Shown here piece after piece: positions 45,117 to 53,150 of a stretch of DNA of 62,685 nt. The stretch is from Pseudoalteromonas sp. SMS1 (lineage in GTDB: Bacteria; Pseudomonadota; Gammaproteobacteria; Enterobacterales; Alteromonadaceae). Where the stretch lies: contig NZ_JAKGBI010000027.1 of the NCBI RefSeq assembly GCF_021530565.1, positions 1 to 62,685 on the forward strand, given 5' to 3'. A program made the translations under genes and the position numbers. Under the pieces are notes generated by a model that made no database searches, was not told where the DNA came from, and was given only the letters and a program-made list of their open reading frames with translations. Positions within the stretch are counted from its first letter, which is position 1, and each line of letters starts with the position of its first letter.

Positions 45117-46604
45117 TTAAGCAGTGACGTGATTTAATGCCAAGAGTTGTTGCGTTTTGGCACTGAGCAGTGCTGCGGTGTCTTGCATGAGCTTTTCAGC
45201 AATTTGAGCAACATAACGATTCTGCCATGGCTCTAACTCGGTACCTTTAACCCATTGGTTAAATGCGCCCAAGGCTGGCCCGGTATGCACTTGAAAATTA
45301 ACTCGGGAGTGTTCATTTCCAGCAAAAGCTTGTTTCATACTGTGCGAAAAGTACCAACGGAAAATGCGCGCCATTTTATATTTGCTGTCTTGCTCTGCGC
45401 GCGCGATATCTTGGGCTCGATTTGAAGCCAATAAGTATTGCTTTGTGTGTGCCCAAACATCATCAAACGATAAGTTAAAATACTTCTCTTGCAATTGTGT
45501 TTGCACTTTATCGGGTAAGGATTCTAGCGAGTCATATTGTTGATAAAGCTGGTATAACTTGTTGGCTCTCGCAGCGAAAAATACTCCTTTTTTGAGCACT
45601 TGAACTTTAGCACCAGACTCAAACATGTCTCCTGCAGGGGCGTAGTCAGTATCCTGAACATTGATTTCTTGTAGCATAGATTTAACTAAATCGGATGTAC
45701 CAGCTTCAACCGTGCACTGGTTAATGGAACCGGTCAGGATAAAGTCTGCACCCATCATGAATGCAGCGGCTGCCGAAGCCGGCGTGCCAATTCCTCCCCC
45801 AAGGCCCACTCTTGGCTTATGGTCAAAACCATATTGCTGTTGTTTTTGGTCACGAAGGTTTTGAATTGATGGCAGTAAGACAGAGGGGAGTCCTCTGTCA
45901 GTATGGCCGCCTGAGTCAGCTTCAACGCAAATGTCATCACACATAAAGACGGACTGACTTAACTCAACTTGTTCAGGTGAGATTTTCCCAAGTGCGAATA
46001 GTTGTTGCACGATGTGCATGGGGGCGGGGCTTAAGAATTGGGCGGCGACTTCAGGCCGAGAGAGTTTGGCAATGATTTTATTTTTTGCTTTTACTGTACC
46101 ATGCTGATCTTTATACAGGCCCTGTAAACGGTATAGTACCAGAGCAGGAGTCATACGAATAAAGGCAGCAGCTTCAATGCAGCGGATACCATATTTGAGA
46201 TAGAGGTCAATTGTTGCAAGCTCTAAATCGGGGGCGTCTAAATTCGCAACGAGATTCATGCCATATGCTTGTTGCTCATTCAGCGAATTTTGAATTTGCA
46301 GAATATCTTGCTCAATATCTTTGATACTTCTGCCACCGGTACCTAAAAAGCCCATAAACCCTGCATGAGCCAAAGCAATTACTAATTCTTTTGACGCAAT
46401 GCCGCGGTACATACCACCCGCCAAGTAGGCGTATTTAATGCAATAATCTTTGCAAAAGTCTGCGCTCCCCAAGCTGGTTGGAGAAATTAGTGGTACTTTT
46501 TCTTTGTAGTTTTTTTTACTACTTTCATCGCTTTTATTGTTATTTTTTTGTTCATAAACAGCTTTTGAAGACTTTATGTCTTTCACCTTTTTAGTATGCT
46601 GCAT
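45117..46604 (-). CDS. PfaD-type trans-acting enoylreductase
   Basis: A 495-residue flavoprotein of the PfaD/FabK/2-nitropropane dioxygenase family, used in trans-AT pathways to reduce enoyl-ACP in trans with FMN and NAD(P)H. Seen: YLAGGMYRGIASKELVIALAHAGFMGFLGTGG (FMN loop), CVEADSGGHTDRG, GLGGGIGTPASAAAAFMMGADFILTGS (phosphate binding, about 265), and a C-terminal helical lid (FRWYFSHSMKQAFAG, typical of PfaD). The first 37 residues are a Lys/Ser/Asn-rich, disordered-looking extension before VPLISPTSLGSADF, where PfaD homology begins. First gene of the operon. Only module 1 has a DH domain, so this is its likely client. Confidence 0.93.
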   Translation of the reverse strand: MQHTKKVKDIKSSKAVYEQKNNNKSDESSKKNYKEKVPLISPTSLGSADFCKDYCIKYAYLAGGMYRGIASKELVIALAHAGFMGFLGTGGRSIKDIEQDILQIQNSLNEQQAYGMNLVANLDAPDLELATIDLYLKYGIRCIEAAAFIRMTPALVLYRLQGLYKDQHGTVKAKNKIIAKLSRPEVAAQFLSPAPMHIVQQLFALGKISPEQVELSQSVFMCDDICVEADSGGHTDRGLPSVLLPSIQNLRDQKQQQYGFDHKPRVGLGGGIGTPASAAAAFMMGADFILTGSINQCTVEAGTSDLVKSMLQEINVQDTDYAPAGDMFESGAKVQVLKKGVFFAARANKLYQLYQQYDSLESLPDKVQTQLQEKYFNLSFDDVWAHTKQYLLASNRAQDIARAEQDSKYKMARIFRWYFSHSMKQAFAGNEHSRVNFQVHTGPALGAFNQWVKGTELEPWQNRYVAQIAEKLMQDTAALLSAKTQQLLALNHVTA

Positions 46605-47134
46605 ATTGGTTCCAAGCTAGATCACCGACTTTTGTCACATGGTGATACATAATTATGAAAGCAAAATGGAGGAATAAATTGAATTTTAGTAAGACAAGAG
46701 CATGAGTTTACTTTTTGGTCAAAGGCTTATTTGGCACTTTTTAAGGCGTTTTGGTATTTAAACTACTTTTAAAGGCTGAATGACATCCAAATTATTACTT
46801 TTCACGCAATTCATAAAATAAAATTATTCGGGATTTGACATAAATTTCGCTGTAAATTTTTCAGGAAAAAAATTTAAATACTTCTAGTACACGCTATTTG
46901 TGTGCCTAGCCAACTTTACTTTTTTACGATGATGAGTATTGCAGTAATTTCATAATTATTTTAAAACGCAGCCACGTGTAATACGATGAACAAATAAAGT
47001 GGTGACACTGAGCGAATCTCTCAATTTAGTAGAAATCACGAACTGTAAGTGCTAATTTCCCTCTCAGCAGTGATACAGCGCGTTAATTTTACTGTGCGCT
47101 TAACCATAAAATGGGACATTATCCAACGATATTT
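46605..47134. promoter_or_regulatory. AT-rich divergent region upstream of the PKS operon
   Basis: About 530 bases without a convincing gene, between the PfaD gene (minus) and the small Fis-like gene (plus). It is strongly AT-rich and must carry the promoter of the biosynthetic operon. An inverted repeat ATCACC (46621-46626) with GGTGAT (46641-46646) lies just upstream of the PfaD start and could be an operator. No clear -35/-10 pair at proper spacing was found on either strand. Confidence 0.4.
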
Positions 47135-47500
47135 ATGCGTAAATCTGATAAAAAACTAGAAAAAACCATTGTCAGCGCCTTAACCGAGGCTTGTGAAGAG
47201 GTGCTTAAGCTGTATGAAGGGTTTGAGTGGTTAACACACTTCGTGAACTTTCAAACATTCCCTGACAGCTTATCTATTGTTTGTGTTTTTAATTGCAACA
47301 TGAGTTTGCAACAAGTTATTGAAATGGATAAGGGCGAGCGTATTAAAACTCTGATTGAACGCAAGCTTACCTTAGCCAACGTCAAAGCCAAAGGCATTAA
47401 AAAACGTATTGTTTTTGATACCGAAGAAGCGTGTCAAAATGAGCATAATGGAAATTGGAATAAAAGGTTTGAAGACATACAAAATGCGCGCTTTGTATAG
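47135..47500 (+). CDS. Small protein of the family often labelled Fis-like
   Basis: A 121-residue protein beginning MRKSDKKLEKTIVSALTEACEEVL, then FEWLTHFVNFQTFPDSLSIVCVF and FDTEEACQNEHNGNWNKRF. Relatives in Alteromonadales and Vibrionaceae begin at this Met and are often annotated as Fis family regulators, but I see no Fis helix-turn-helix, so that label is doubtful. The fold looks alpha/beta with a conserved acidic C-terminal part. An ATG at 47111 would add eight residues; neither start has a strong ribosome site. It is divergent from the PKS operon, so a regulatory role is conceivable but unsupported. Confidence 0.7.
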   Translation: MRKSDKKLEKTIVSALTEACEEVLKLYEGFEWLTHFVNFQTFPDSLSIVCVFNCNMSLQQVIEMDKGERIKTLIERKLTLANVKAKGIKKRIVFDTEEACQNEHNGNWNKRFEDIQNARFV

Positions 47501-47758
47501 TTAACCCGCCGTTCCCAAGTTTGGTCTGTTTTTACATTAAACTTTTGTTTTGAATTGGGTGGCACACAAAGTGTATACCTCAATCACGGTGGTACGACTT
47601 ATAGTCAACATTGGACCGTTGATTCACCTATGCCCGAAGCGTTTATCTCACCTTAGTATTACGCTATGGCCGCTGTCCCTTTTTGCTTTACAAAACAAAT
47701 TTATCTAAGCATTATCATAGCTTACTTTAGTGTATTCCGTTGCGCGCATGAAGCAAAG
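47501..47758 (+). other. Gene-poor stretch with a short open frame after the Fis-like stop
   Basis: Directly after the TAG at 47498-47500, the same frame stays open for 51 codons to a TAG at 47654. It encodes a protein-like tail (FELGGTQSVYLNHGGTTYSQ, then HWTVDSPMPEAFISP). It has no start codon near its beginning. It looks like the C-terminal remnant of a decayed gene, but I cannot name it. The rest of the stretch is AT-rich without features. Confidence 0.3.
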
Positions 47759-48077
47759 ATGACTAATTTTAGACTTAGACTTAGACTTAGACTTAGACGA
47801 AACGTTGAGTTTCGCAACGGAAAAACAACTAAAAATAGAGCATGACTTTACGACAGGTCAATATTTTGTTTATGCACCGCCGCACTTGAAAACATTCTTA
47901 GATGATTTTTTTGAAGCATTTAGGGGTCCTCTTTGGCTATCATCTAATGAGTTGTATGCACAAAGTATTGTAATGTGTGGTTCAGTGGTTAAGTTAACAC
48001 TGCGCGAACTTCTCAATGCTAAGGCCTTTAAAAAGATTATCCCTCCTCCTCCTAAGCCTCGGGTTAGTTCAAATTAA
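47759..48077 (+). pseudogene. Frameshifted HAD/NIF-type phosphatase remnant with hexamer expansion
   Basis: The frame 47763-48077 encodes (LD)5-ETLSFATEKQ, then HDFTTGQYFVYAPPHLKTFL and WLSSNELYAQSIV. This matches the start of NIF/CTD-phosphatase-type HAD proteins, whose nucleophile motif is LDLDETL, followed by a VY-RPHL-FL stretch and a W-SSxx-Y segment. There is no ATG in this frame. The ATG at 47759 is one base out of frame, and removing one T from the TTTT run at 47767-47770 would give MTNLDLDL and a continuous gene. Five tandem copies of TTAGAC (47769-47798) encode the repeated Leu-Asp within the catalytic motif. The protein also ends early, in a Pro-rich tail, without the later HAD motifs. 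Probably inactive. Confidence 0.6.
47769..47798 (+). repeat. TTAGAC hexanucleotide tandem repeat, five copies
   Basis: Five perfect head-to-tail TTAGAC units, each encoding Leu-Asp in the phosphatase frame. They expand the DxDxT catalytic motif of the HAD remnant. Such a tract is prone to slipped-strand change, always by two residues and so in frame. Confidence 0.9.
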
Positions 48078-48479
48078 ACGGGTAGAGCGCACGCCACTAA
48101 ACTGGACTAAGGAAGCCAAGTAGCATGCCTTTTCTCCCTCTGCTAGGCAACAGTTTACGGGTCGATACGCGGTATATTGCCACGATATGAACTTAAATAA
48201 GCTGATATCGTTACTCCGCTTGATCTAAAGGCATATCAACGTAGGAATATGTGATCAATGAGCAGATTTCTGGCAGCAGCTTGCTGATAGGCATACAGTG
48301 AGAACAGCGGTGAAATTGACGACAACCTCAGTCTTGTTAATTTACTCAATCCGGAAATTACGTATAGGAATAAGTTATTTAGAGCATAAGTTGGTCTCAA
48401 GGTTATGACAGAGATAGCTTTAATGTTATAACATATTTATGTAGTCTAAACCGGTTTGTAATTTTGGAGGCATTTCGCG
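48078..48479. other. Intergenic stretch, leader of the S9 peptidase gene
   Basis: About 400 bases between the HAD remnant and the peptidase gene. No open frame with a plausible start and ribosome site was found. The last part is AT-rich and likely holds the peptidase promoter; TTGGAGGC before the ATG is its ribosome binding site. Confidence 0.5.
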
Positions 48480-50384
48480 ATGTTGCGAATTTTATTGTGT
48501 GCTAGCTTGGGGCTAGCTGTGGGGGCAGAAGCGTCTGCTAAAGAGGTCATGACCCCAGAAAAGCTGTGGCAGGTAAAGCGTGTTAGCGCGCTTGGTTTAA
48601 ATAAAGAAAACACGCACGTGATCTATCGTGTTACCACACCAAGTGTTGAGATGAATAACTTTGATAGTCAAGTGTATCAAGTGCCGCTTAAAGGAGGCGC
48701 AGCACAGTTACTAGATGCATATCAGGGTTTGTTAGTAGACAGTAACATGTCTCCGGACGGCAGCAAAAAGTTATTCCATGAGTCAGTGAATATGGCTGCG
48801 ATATTGGCCTCAGACAGACACAAAGATTTAGGCAGTGCGAATGCGTATGTTTTTGACGATTTGAACTACCGCCATTGGGATACATGGAAGGATGGCAGCG
48901 TTAAACATGTGTTTTATCAAGATCTAAAAACGGAAGAAAAAGTGGACATTATGAAAGGTAAACCTTTTGATAGTCCAACTTCTCCTTTTGGTGGTTCTGA
49001 AGATTACATTTGGGGCCCTAAAGGCAAAAATATTTACTATGTAAGTAAAAAGCTAACAGGTGTTGAGTATGTGACCAGCACCAACACCGATATCTACCGT
49101 TACAACCTTGCAAGCAAAAAGACCACTAATCTTACAGAAGGCAATCTAGGATACGATAAAAGCCCTGCGTTCTCATCAAAGGGAATGCTCGCGTGGTTGC
49201 AAATGGATGAGCCAGGATATGAAGCGGACAAAAACGATATTATCGTATTGGCCAACAAGGCGAAAATCAACCTGACTGAGCACTGGGATGGCACCGTATA
49301 CAGCTTTAAGTGGAGCCACGATGGTAAGTACATTTACTTTATCGCGCCAACCGATGGGACAATTCAACTGTTTCAGGTCGCTGTGAATACGCGTTCGAAA
49401 ATCCAGCCAAAGATTAGACAGCTGACAAAAGGTCAGTTTGACGTTAATGGCATTGTTGCAGCATTAGACGGGCAACTTGTGATAACACGCAACAGCATGA
49501 ATGAAGCGAAAGAAATCTATTCACTGAGCCTGCGTAACAATAAAATGACGCCGTTGACGCGAGTAAATGAGACATTTTATGCAAACTTAGATCTGCCAAA
49601 AGTCGAAAAGCGCGTGGTAGAGACCAAAGATGGCAAGGATATGTTATCGTGGATAATTTACCCCCCAAACTTTGATAAGCGTAAGAAATACCCAACGTTA
49701 TTATACCTACAAGGCGGCCCTCAATCGTCGCTGTCACAATTTTACTCGTACCGTTGGAACTTCCAAGTCATGGCCTCTCAGGGTTATATCGTCGTGGCAC
49801 CAAACCGAAGGGGCATGCCCGGCCACGGTGTTAAGTGGAATGAAGATATCAGTAAAGACTGGGGTGGGAAGGCGATGCAAGACTACCTAGATGCCATTGA
49901 TGATATCGCTAAAGAGTCGTACGTAGACAAGTCGCGCATTGGTGCTATCGGCGCGAGTTTTGGCGGATACTCAGCGTTTTACTTAGCGGGCAACCACGAT
50001 GGTCGCTTCAAAACCTTTATTTCTCACTGTGGGATCTTTGATACACGCAGCATGTATGGCACGACAGAAGAGTTGTTTTTCGTGAACCACGATTTAGGTG
50101 GAGCCTATTGGGAAAAAGACAACGCGGCAGCGAGCAAAGCATACAACCAATTTAATCCGGTTAACTTCGTCGATAAGTGGGATTCACCCATGTTTGTTAT
50201 CCATGGAGGCAAGGATTACCGAGTACCGCTTGGTCAGGGTATTCAAGCGTTCCAAGCGGCAAAATTACGCGGTTTAAAGAGTCGTTTTTTATACTTCCCT
50301 GAGGAAAACCATTGGGTACTGACGCCACAAAATGGCATCGTATGGCAAAGAGAATTCTTTAAGTGGTTGGATGAAACACTCTAA
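48480..50384 (+). CDS. S9 family prolyl oligopeptidase-type serine peptidase
   Basis: A 634-residue secreted peptidase (signal peptide ending AEASA). The N-terminal two thirds form a beta-propeller with repeats such as MSPDGSKKLF, WGPKGKNIYYVS and WSHDGKYIYFIAP. The C-terminal alpha/beta-hydrolase domain carries the triad Ser493 (GASFGGYS), Asp579 (GGKDYRVP) and His611 (ENHWV), with LQGGPQSS as oxyanion region. This fits dipeptidyl-peptidase or acylaminoacyl-peptidase-like enzymes that cut short peptides in the periplasm. RBS TTGGAGG precedes ATG 48480. An intrinsic terminator follows. It stands alone; a link to the PKS product is not evident. Confidence 0.93.
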   Translation: MLRILLCASLGLAVGAEASAKEVMTPEKLWQVKRVSALGLNKENTHVIYRVTTPSVEMNNFDSQVYQVPLKGGAAQLLDAYQGLLVDSNMSPDGSKKLFHESVNMAAILASDRHKDLGSANAYVFDDLNYRHWDTWKDGSVKHVFYQDLKTEEKVDIMKGKPFDSPTSPFGGSEDYIWGPKGKNIYYVSKKLTGVEYVTSTNTDIYRYNLASKKTTNLTEGNLGYDKSPAFSSKGMLAWLQMDEPGYEADKNDIIVLANKAKINLTEHWDGTVYSFKWSHDGKYIYFIAPTDGTIQLFQVAVNTRSKIQPKIRQLTKGQFDVNGIVAALDGQLVITRNSMNEAKEIYSLSLRNNKMTPLTRVNETFYANLDLPKVEKRVVETKDGKDMLSWIIYPPNFDKRKKYPTLLYLQGGPQSSLSQFYSYRWNFQVMASQGYIVVAPNRRGMPGHGVKWNEDISKDWGGKAMQDYLDAIDDIAKESYVDKSRIGAIGASFGGYSAFYLAGNHDGRFKTFISHCGIFDTRSMYGTTEELFFVNHDLGGAYWEKDNAAASKAYNQFNPVNFVDKWDSPMFVIHGGKDYRVPLGQGIQAFQAAKLRGLKSRFLYFPEENHWVLTPQNGIVWQREFFKWLDETL

Positions 50385-50419
50385 ATTGTGTCTAATTCAA
50401 TAGTCCGTAAAGCTAGGAT

Positions 50420-50445
50420 GTGGCCCATTTAATGGGCCACTTTTT
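50420..50445 (+). terminator. Intrinsic terminator of the S9 peptidase gene
   Basis: GTGGCCCAT, loop TTA, ATGGGCCAC, then TTTTT: a perfect 9-bp stem with a U-tract on the plus strand, 35 bases after the peptidase stop and just before the convergent aminotransferase gene ends. Confidence 0.9.
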
Positions 50446-50448
50446 ATG

Positions 50449-51264
50449 TTAAACGGGTTCTGCTAGCTCTAACGCATAGGCGCGATGGAGAATAGATAGC
50501 AATTGTGGCGAGAGCTGAAAACGTGTCGATCCAATTTCACACACTTCAACACCGGGTGTCAAAGAGTTCAGTAAGGCTGCGCCCTTAAAATCTGCTAAAT
50601 TGTCAATGGAAATCGACTCATACCGCTGTGTAATATTCAGCTGACTTAACTGTCGCTGGATCATACTCATCATAGTGCCTTTTAGCATGCGCGCTTTTGG
50701 CCAGACAACGGAATTGCCGTCCCAAAAAGCCAGGTTCCAAATGGTGCCTTCACTTAAGTCACCGTTTTTATTTACGAAAACGGCATCGTCGAACCCCTGT
50801 TTTATGGCTTGGTGTAAATAATACGTTTTACCTATTTCTCCAACATGTTTGATTTCAGCTAAAGGTCTTTCATGAGAAATCGCCATCAATCGCAAAGGGC
50901 CAACAGGGCCGCATAATGGGTCAGTGGTTTTAACCAAAACATGTGGAGTGATATTCATGCTTTGTGCCGTAAATTCGCCGTTAGGTGAAAAAAGGGTAAC
51001 TGAGAGACTGTGATCGGCTGGCCCACTTTCTATGGCCTGACGTATACACGAGCGAATGGTTGCATGTGGCAGCGCTTGATTGAAAAGTTTAATGGAAGCT
51101 TGATGTAGCCTCTCTAAGTGTAAATCGAGTCCTTTTGCCATTCTGTTCCTTACTTGCAGTGAGGTGAAGTGTGCAAATCCACCAAATACCAGTTTAGACA
51201 TGTCATTGCTTGGTACCTGTGACCCATTTAAAAAAGTGTAATGTGAGGTCATTTCGACTTTCAT
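50449..51264 (-). CDS. Class IV aminotransferase (PLP fold type IV)
   Basis: A 271-residue protein of the branched-chain aminotransferase / 4-amino-4-deoxychorismate lyase family. Seen: FLNGSQVPSNDMSKLVFGGFAHFTSLQVRN, the basic cluster LHLERLHQAS, the Lys-containing EIGKTYYLHQAIKQGFDDAVFVNKNG (PLP-binding Lys candidate), LSEGTIWNLAFWDG (PLP phosphate and E-G-T-x-x-N motif) and a C-terminal LLNSLTPGVEV. The motif order fits class IV enzymes; the substrate (branched-chain, D-amino acid or aminodeoxychorismate) is not clear. Divergent from the MerR gene, which may control it. Confidence 0.88.
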   Translation of the reverse strand: MKVEMTSHYTFLNGSQVPSNDMSKLVFGGFAHFTSLQVRNRMAKGLDLHLERLHQASIKLFNQALPHATIRSCIRQAIESGPADHSLSVTLFSPNGEFTAQSMNITPHVLVKTTDPLCGPVGPLRLMAISHERPLAEIKHVGEIGKTYYLHQAIKQGFDDAVFVNKNGDLSEGTIWNLAFWDGNSVVWPKARMLKGTMMSMIQRQLSQLNITQRYESISIDNLADFKGAALLNSLTPGVEVCEIGSTRFQLSPQLLSILHRAYALELAEPV

Positions 51265-51343
51265 TGTGCTGTTTCCTATTTGAAAAAGGTGAATCGTGCA
51301 GTTAGGATAAACCTTAACAGTAGTGTGAGGGTCAATAAGGAAA

Positions 51344-51697
51344 ATGAAAATAAGTGAACTTTCTAAAGTCTCCGGCGTGAGTGTGAGAATGTTACGTTAT
51401 TATGAAGAGCAAGGGTTACTAGCCCCCAACCGAACGGCGGCAGGGTATCGAGATTTTGGCGAGCGAGATGTGCAAACGTTAGAGCGTATTAAACTGCTGA
51501 ATTCTGCTGGTATGAACTTAAGCACCGTGTTGCAATTTTTACCGTGTATACGAGGGGATGAACTCGTTTTAGAGCCCTGCGATGAGTTAATTTCGCTGTT
51601 ACATACGCAAATTAAACTTGTTGATAGCAAAGCGAAAAAATTGGCTGAAAGTCGAAAAATTCTGAAACATTTCTTAGACGAAATTGAACATCGCTAA
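51344..51697 (+). CDS. MerR family transcriptional regulator
   Basis: A 117-residue regulator with the MerR winged helix at the N-terminus (MKISELSKVSGVSVRMLRYYEEQGLL, then GYRDFGERDVQTLERIKLLNSAGMNL) and a short coiled coil ending in KLAESRKILKHFLDEIE. Two or three Cys in the effector part (FLPCIRGDELVLEPCDEL) could bind metal or thiol ligands, but the spacing does not match known CueR/ZntR/SoxR sites. It lies 79 bases from the divergent aminotransferase gene, the usual arrangement for a MerR protein and its target. Confidence 0.92.
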   Translation: MKISELSKVSGVSVRMLRYYEEQGLLAPNRTAAGYRDFGERDVQTLERIKLLNSAGMNLSTVLQFLPCIRGDELVLEPCDELISLLHTQIKLVDSKAKKLAESRKILKHFLDEIEHR

Positions 51698-51999
51698 CCT
51701 GTGCTCTCGATCCTGATGGAAGCAGGGTATTTAGCGCTGGATATCGTAAAACGGCAAATGCGTCTCGCGGCTTTCAACACGAACTTTATTTGAGTCGTTG
51801 TGGGAAGGTATACCAAATTTAGTGCCTACTACAAAGAACATTGAAAAGAGTTAAAGTGAGCGACAGGGGGATGTAATGTTTAAGATACCTAGGCCATTCT
51901 ACGATTTAAATTATCGACGAGATATACTGGGCAAGTGAAGTTTGTAACCATGCTCTCTAAGACTAAAAAATGAGATGTTTTTAACCGGTATGAAACAGA
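51698..51999. other. Intergenic stretch with a possible 20-codon reading frame
   Basis: About 300 bases between the MerR and ExbD-like genes. The only candidate is ATG 51876 to TGA 51938, preceded by GGGGG at normal distance and encoding MFKIPRPFYDLNYRRDILGK. It could be a microprotein or chance; nothing else stands out. Confidence 0.25.
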
Positions 52000-52389
52000 G
52001 TGAATTTTAATAATTTGGGGTTTGTTGATATTGCTTTGGTGCTGATCATTGCATTATTTGTACTTTACCCTGTTAAACAAGAGGCTGGCATTGAGTATAA
52101 GCTGGGAAAAATTCTAGACCACACCTACTGGGGACGTCGCCACAGCTCGGCTATTAAGGTTGGGGTGACAGCGAATGGTATGGTGCATTTTATCGGTGTA
52201 AGAAAGCGCTTTTCAATTGAAGATAAACAAGGCATTGATAAGCAAATCAATGAGATGGTGTCTGAGTACCCAACCGACAGAGTGTGGATGTATGTGGCTG
52301 AAGATGTGCCTGTTACCTATACATTCCAAGTGAGCAACCTCTTTAAAAAGAATGGGGTTCACAAAGTTGCTTTTGCAGGGAATGAGTGA
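52000..52389 (+). CDS. Orphan ExbD/TolR-like membrane protein
   Basis: A 129-residue protein with one N-terminal membrane helix (NLGFVDIALVLIIALFVLYPV, with the single Asp10 characteristic of ExbD/TolR) and a periplasmic domain ending TYTFQVSNLFKKNGVHKVAFAG, which mirrors the C-terminal helix-strand of ExbD. The middle part is longer and more basic (GRRHSSAIKVGV) than in classical ExbD. No exbB/tolQ or tonB gene lies next to it, so it either pairs with a distant ExbB or works differently. The start is GTG 52000 with a weak ribosome site. Homology is suggestive, not certain. Confidence 0.55.
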   Translation: MNFNNLGFVDIALVLIIALFVLYPVKQEAGIEYKLGKILDHTYWGRRHSSAIKVGVTANGMVHFIGVRKRFSIEDKQGIDKQINEMVSEYPTDRVWMYVAEDVPVTYTFQVSNLFKKNGVHKVAFAGNE

Positions 52390-52733
52390 ACGCTGACTTT
52401 TCCCGCCATTATCTTTAAAACAGCGATCACATTGGTATGAAGGCGGTGCTATTTCTAATTTTTTACGTTTCTGTTTATTAGTGTTATTTTGTCACTGTAT
52501 TATTGAGAAAAACACTTTATTTGTACAGTAAGCTTGCAAATATAATAGAGTTAAAGCCTTGCCAAAAGGAGCCCAAATATCGTTATATTCATACATGAGA
52601 GGCGTTTTCTTGGTAAAAAAAGTGAATAAACTCGGATTATAACAATGCGAAGTCGTGGCGAACACGCATGGTGTGTTAGCAAAGAGTACAGCAAATTTCG
52701 GGTTTATTATGTATACAATCGGGAGGTATACCT
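52390..52733. other. AT-rich intergenic stretch before the two-TM protein
   Basis: About 340 bases with no credible gene. TATACAAT near 52713 resembles a -10 element; GTATAC is repeated on either side of the GGGAGG ribosome binding site of the following gene. Otherwise featureless. Confidence 0.4.
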
Positions 52734-52988
52734 ATGGCATATTTAGATTATGTGCTGATGATTATCGGTGCGCAAAATTTATTGATGAGTGTTTTTATCG
52801 CTAAACGAAATGATCTTGAAATCATTCAAAAGGCAGTTCAGATTATCATAATCTGGCTTATCCCCATTTTTGGCGCGACAGGGCTTTGGCTATTTTACCG
52901 CAGCCAAGATCAAGAAAGCATCCATACGAGTAAAAGACCATTTGGAGGCGGTAGTGCTGGTAATTCAGGGATGGGCTCTGGCGATTAA
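52734..52988 (+). CDS. Small two-TM membrane protein
   Basis: An 84-residue protein with two membrane helices (VLMIIGAQNLLMSVFIA and AVQIIIIWLIPIFGATGLWLFY) and a Gly/Ser-rich C-terminal tail (FGGGSAGNSGMGSGD). The second segment, with W-IP-FGA-G-W-F, resembles the phospholipase D-N/PLDc_N short membrane motif, so it may be a PLDc_N-like protein of unknown function. RBS GGGAGG lies 8 bases before ATG 52734. Confidence 0.75.
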   Translation: MAYLDYVLMIIGAQNLLMSVFIAKRNDLEIIQKAVQIIIIWLIPIFGATGLWLFYRSQDQESIHTSKRPFGGGSAGNSGMGSGD

Positions 52989-53150
52989 CTGTTTTGATAA
53001 AGCATAATTTAACAAACTAGGGTACGACGTATTTTGGCCCTTATTCTACAGTTACACTCCTTATTTCATTGACGGTACGCACTCAGGGGTAACTTAATAC
53101 GAGGTGAGTAAGTGAAGAGTTAAATACAGTGCGTGAGTCAACATGAAGCA

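Noticed and set aside
46835..46858. TTGACA followed by TAAATT as a promoter upstream of the Fis-like gene
   Set aside because: The spacer is only 12 bases, too short for a sigma-70 promoter; no better -10 lies at 16-18 bases.
47135..47500. Calling the small protein a Fis DNA-binding regulator
   Set aside because: No helix-turn-helix like that of Fis is visible; the label appears to be a propagated annotation.
48480..51697. S9 peptidase, aminotransferase and MerR genes as part of the biosynthetic cluster
   Set aside because: They lie on other transcription units beyond a degenerate region, and no motif ties them to the megasynthase; a prodrug-cleaving role for the peptidase would be speculation.
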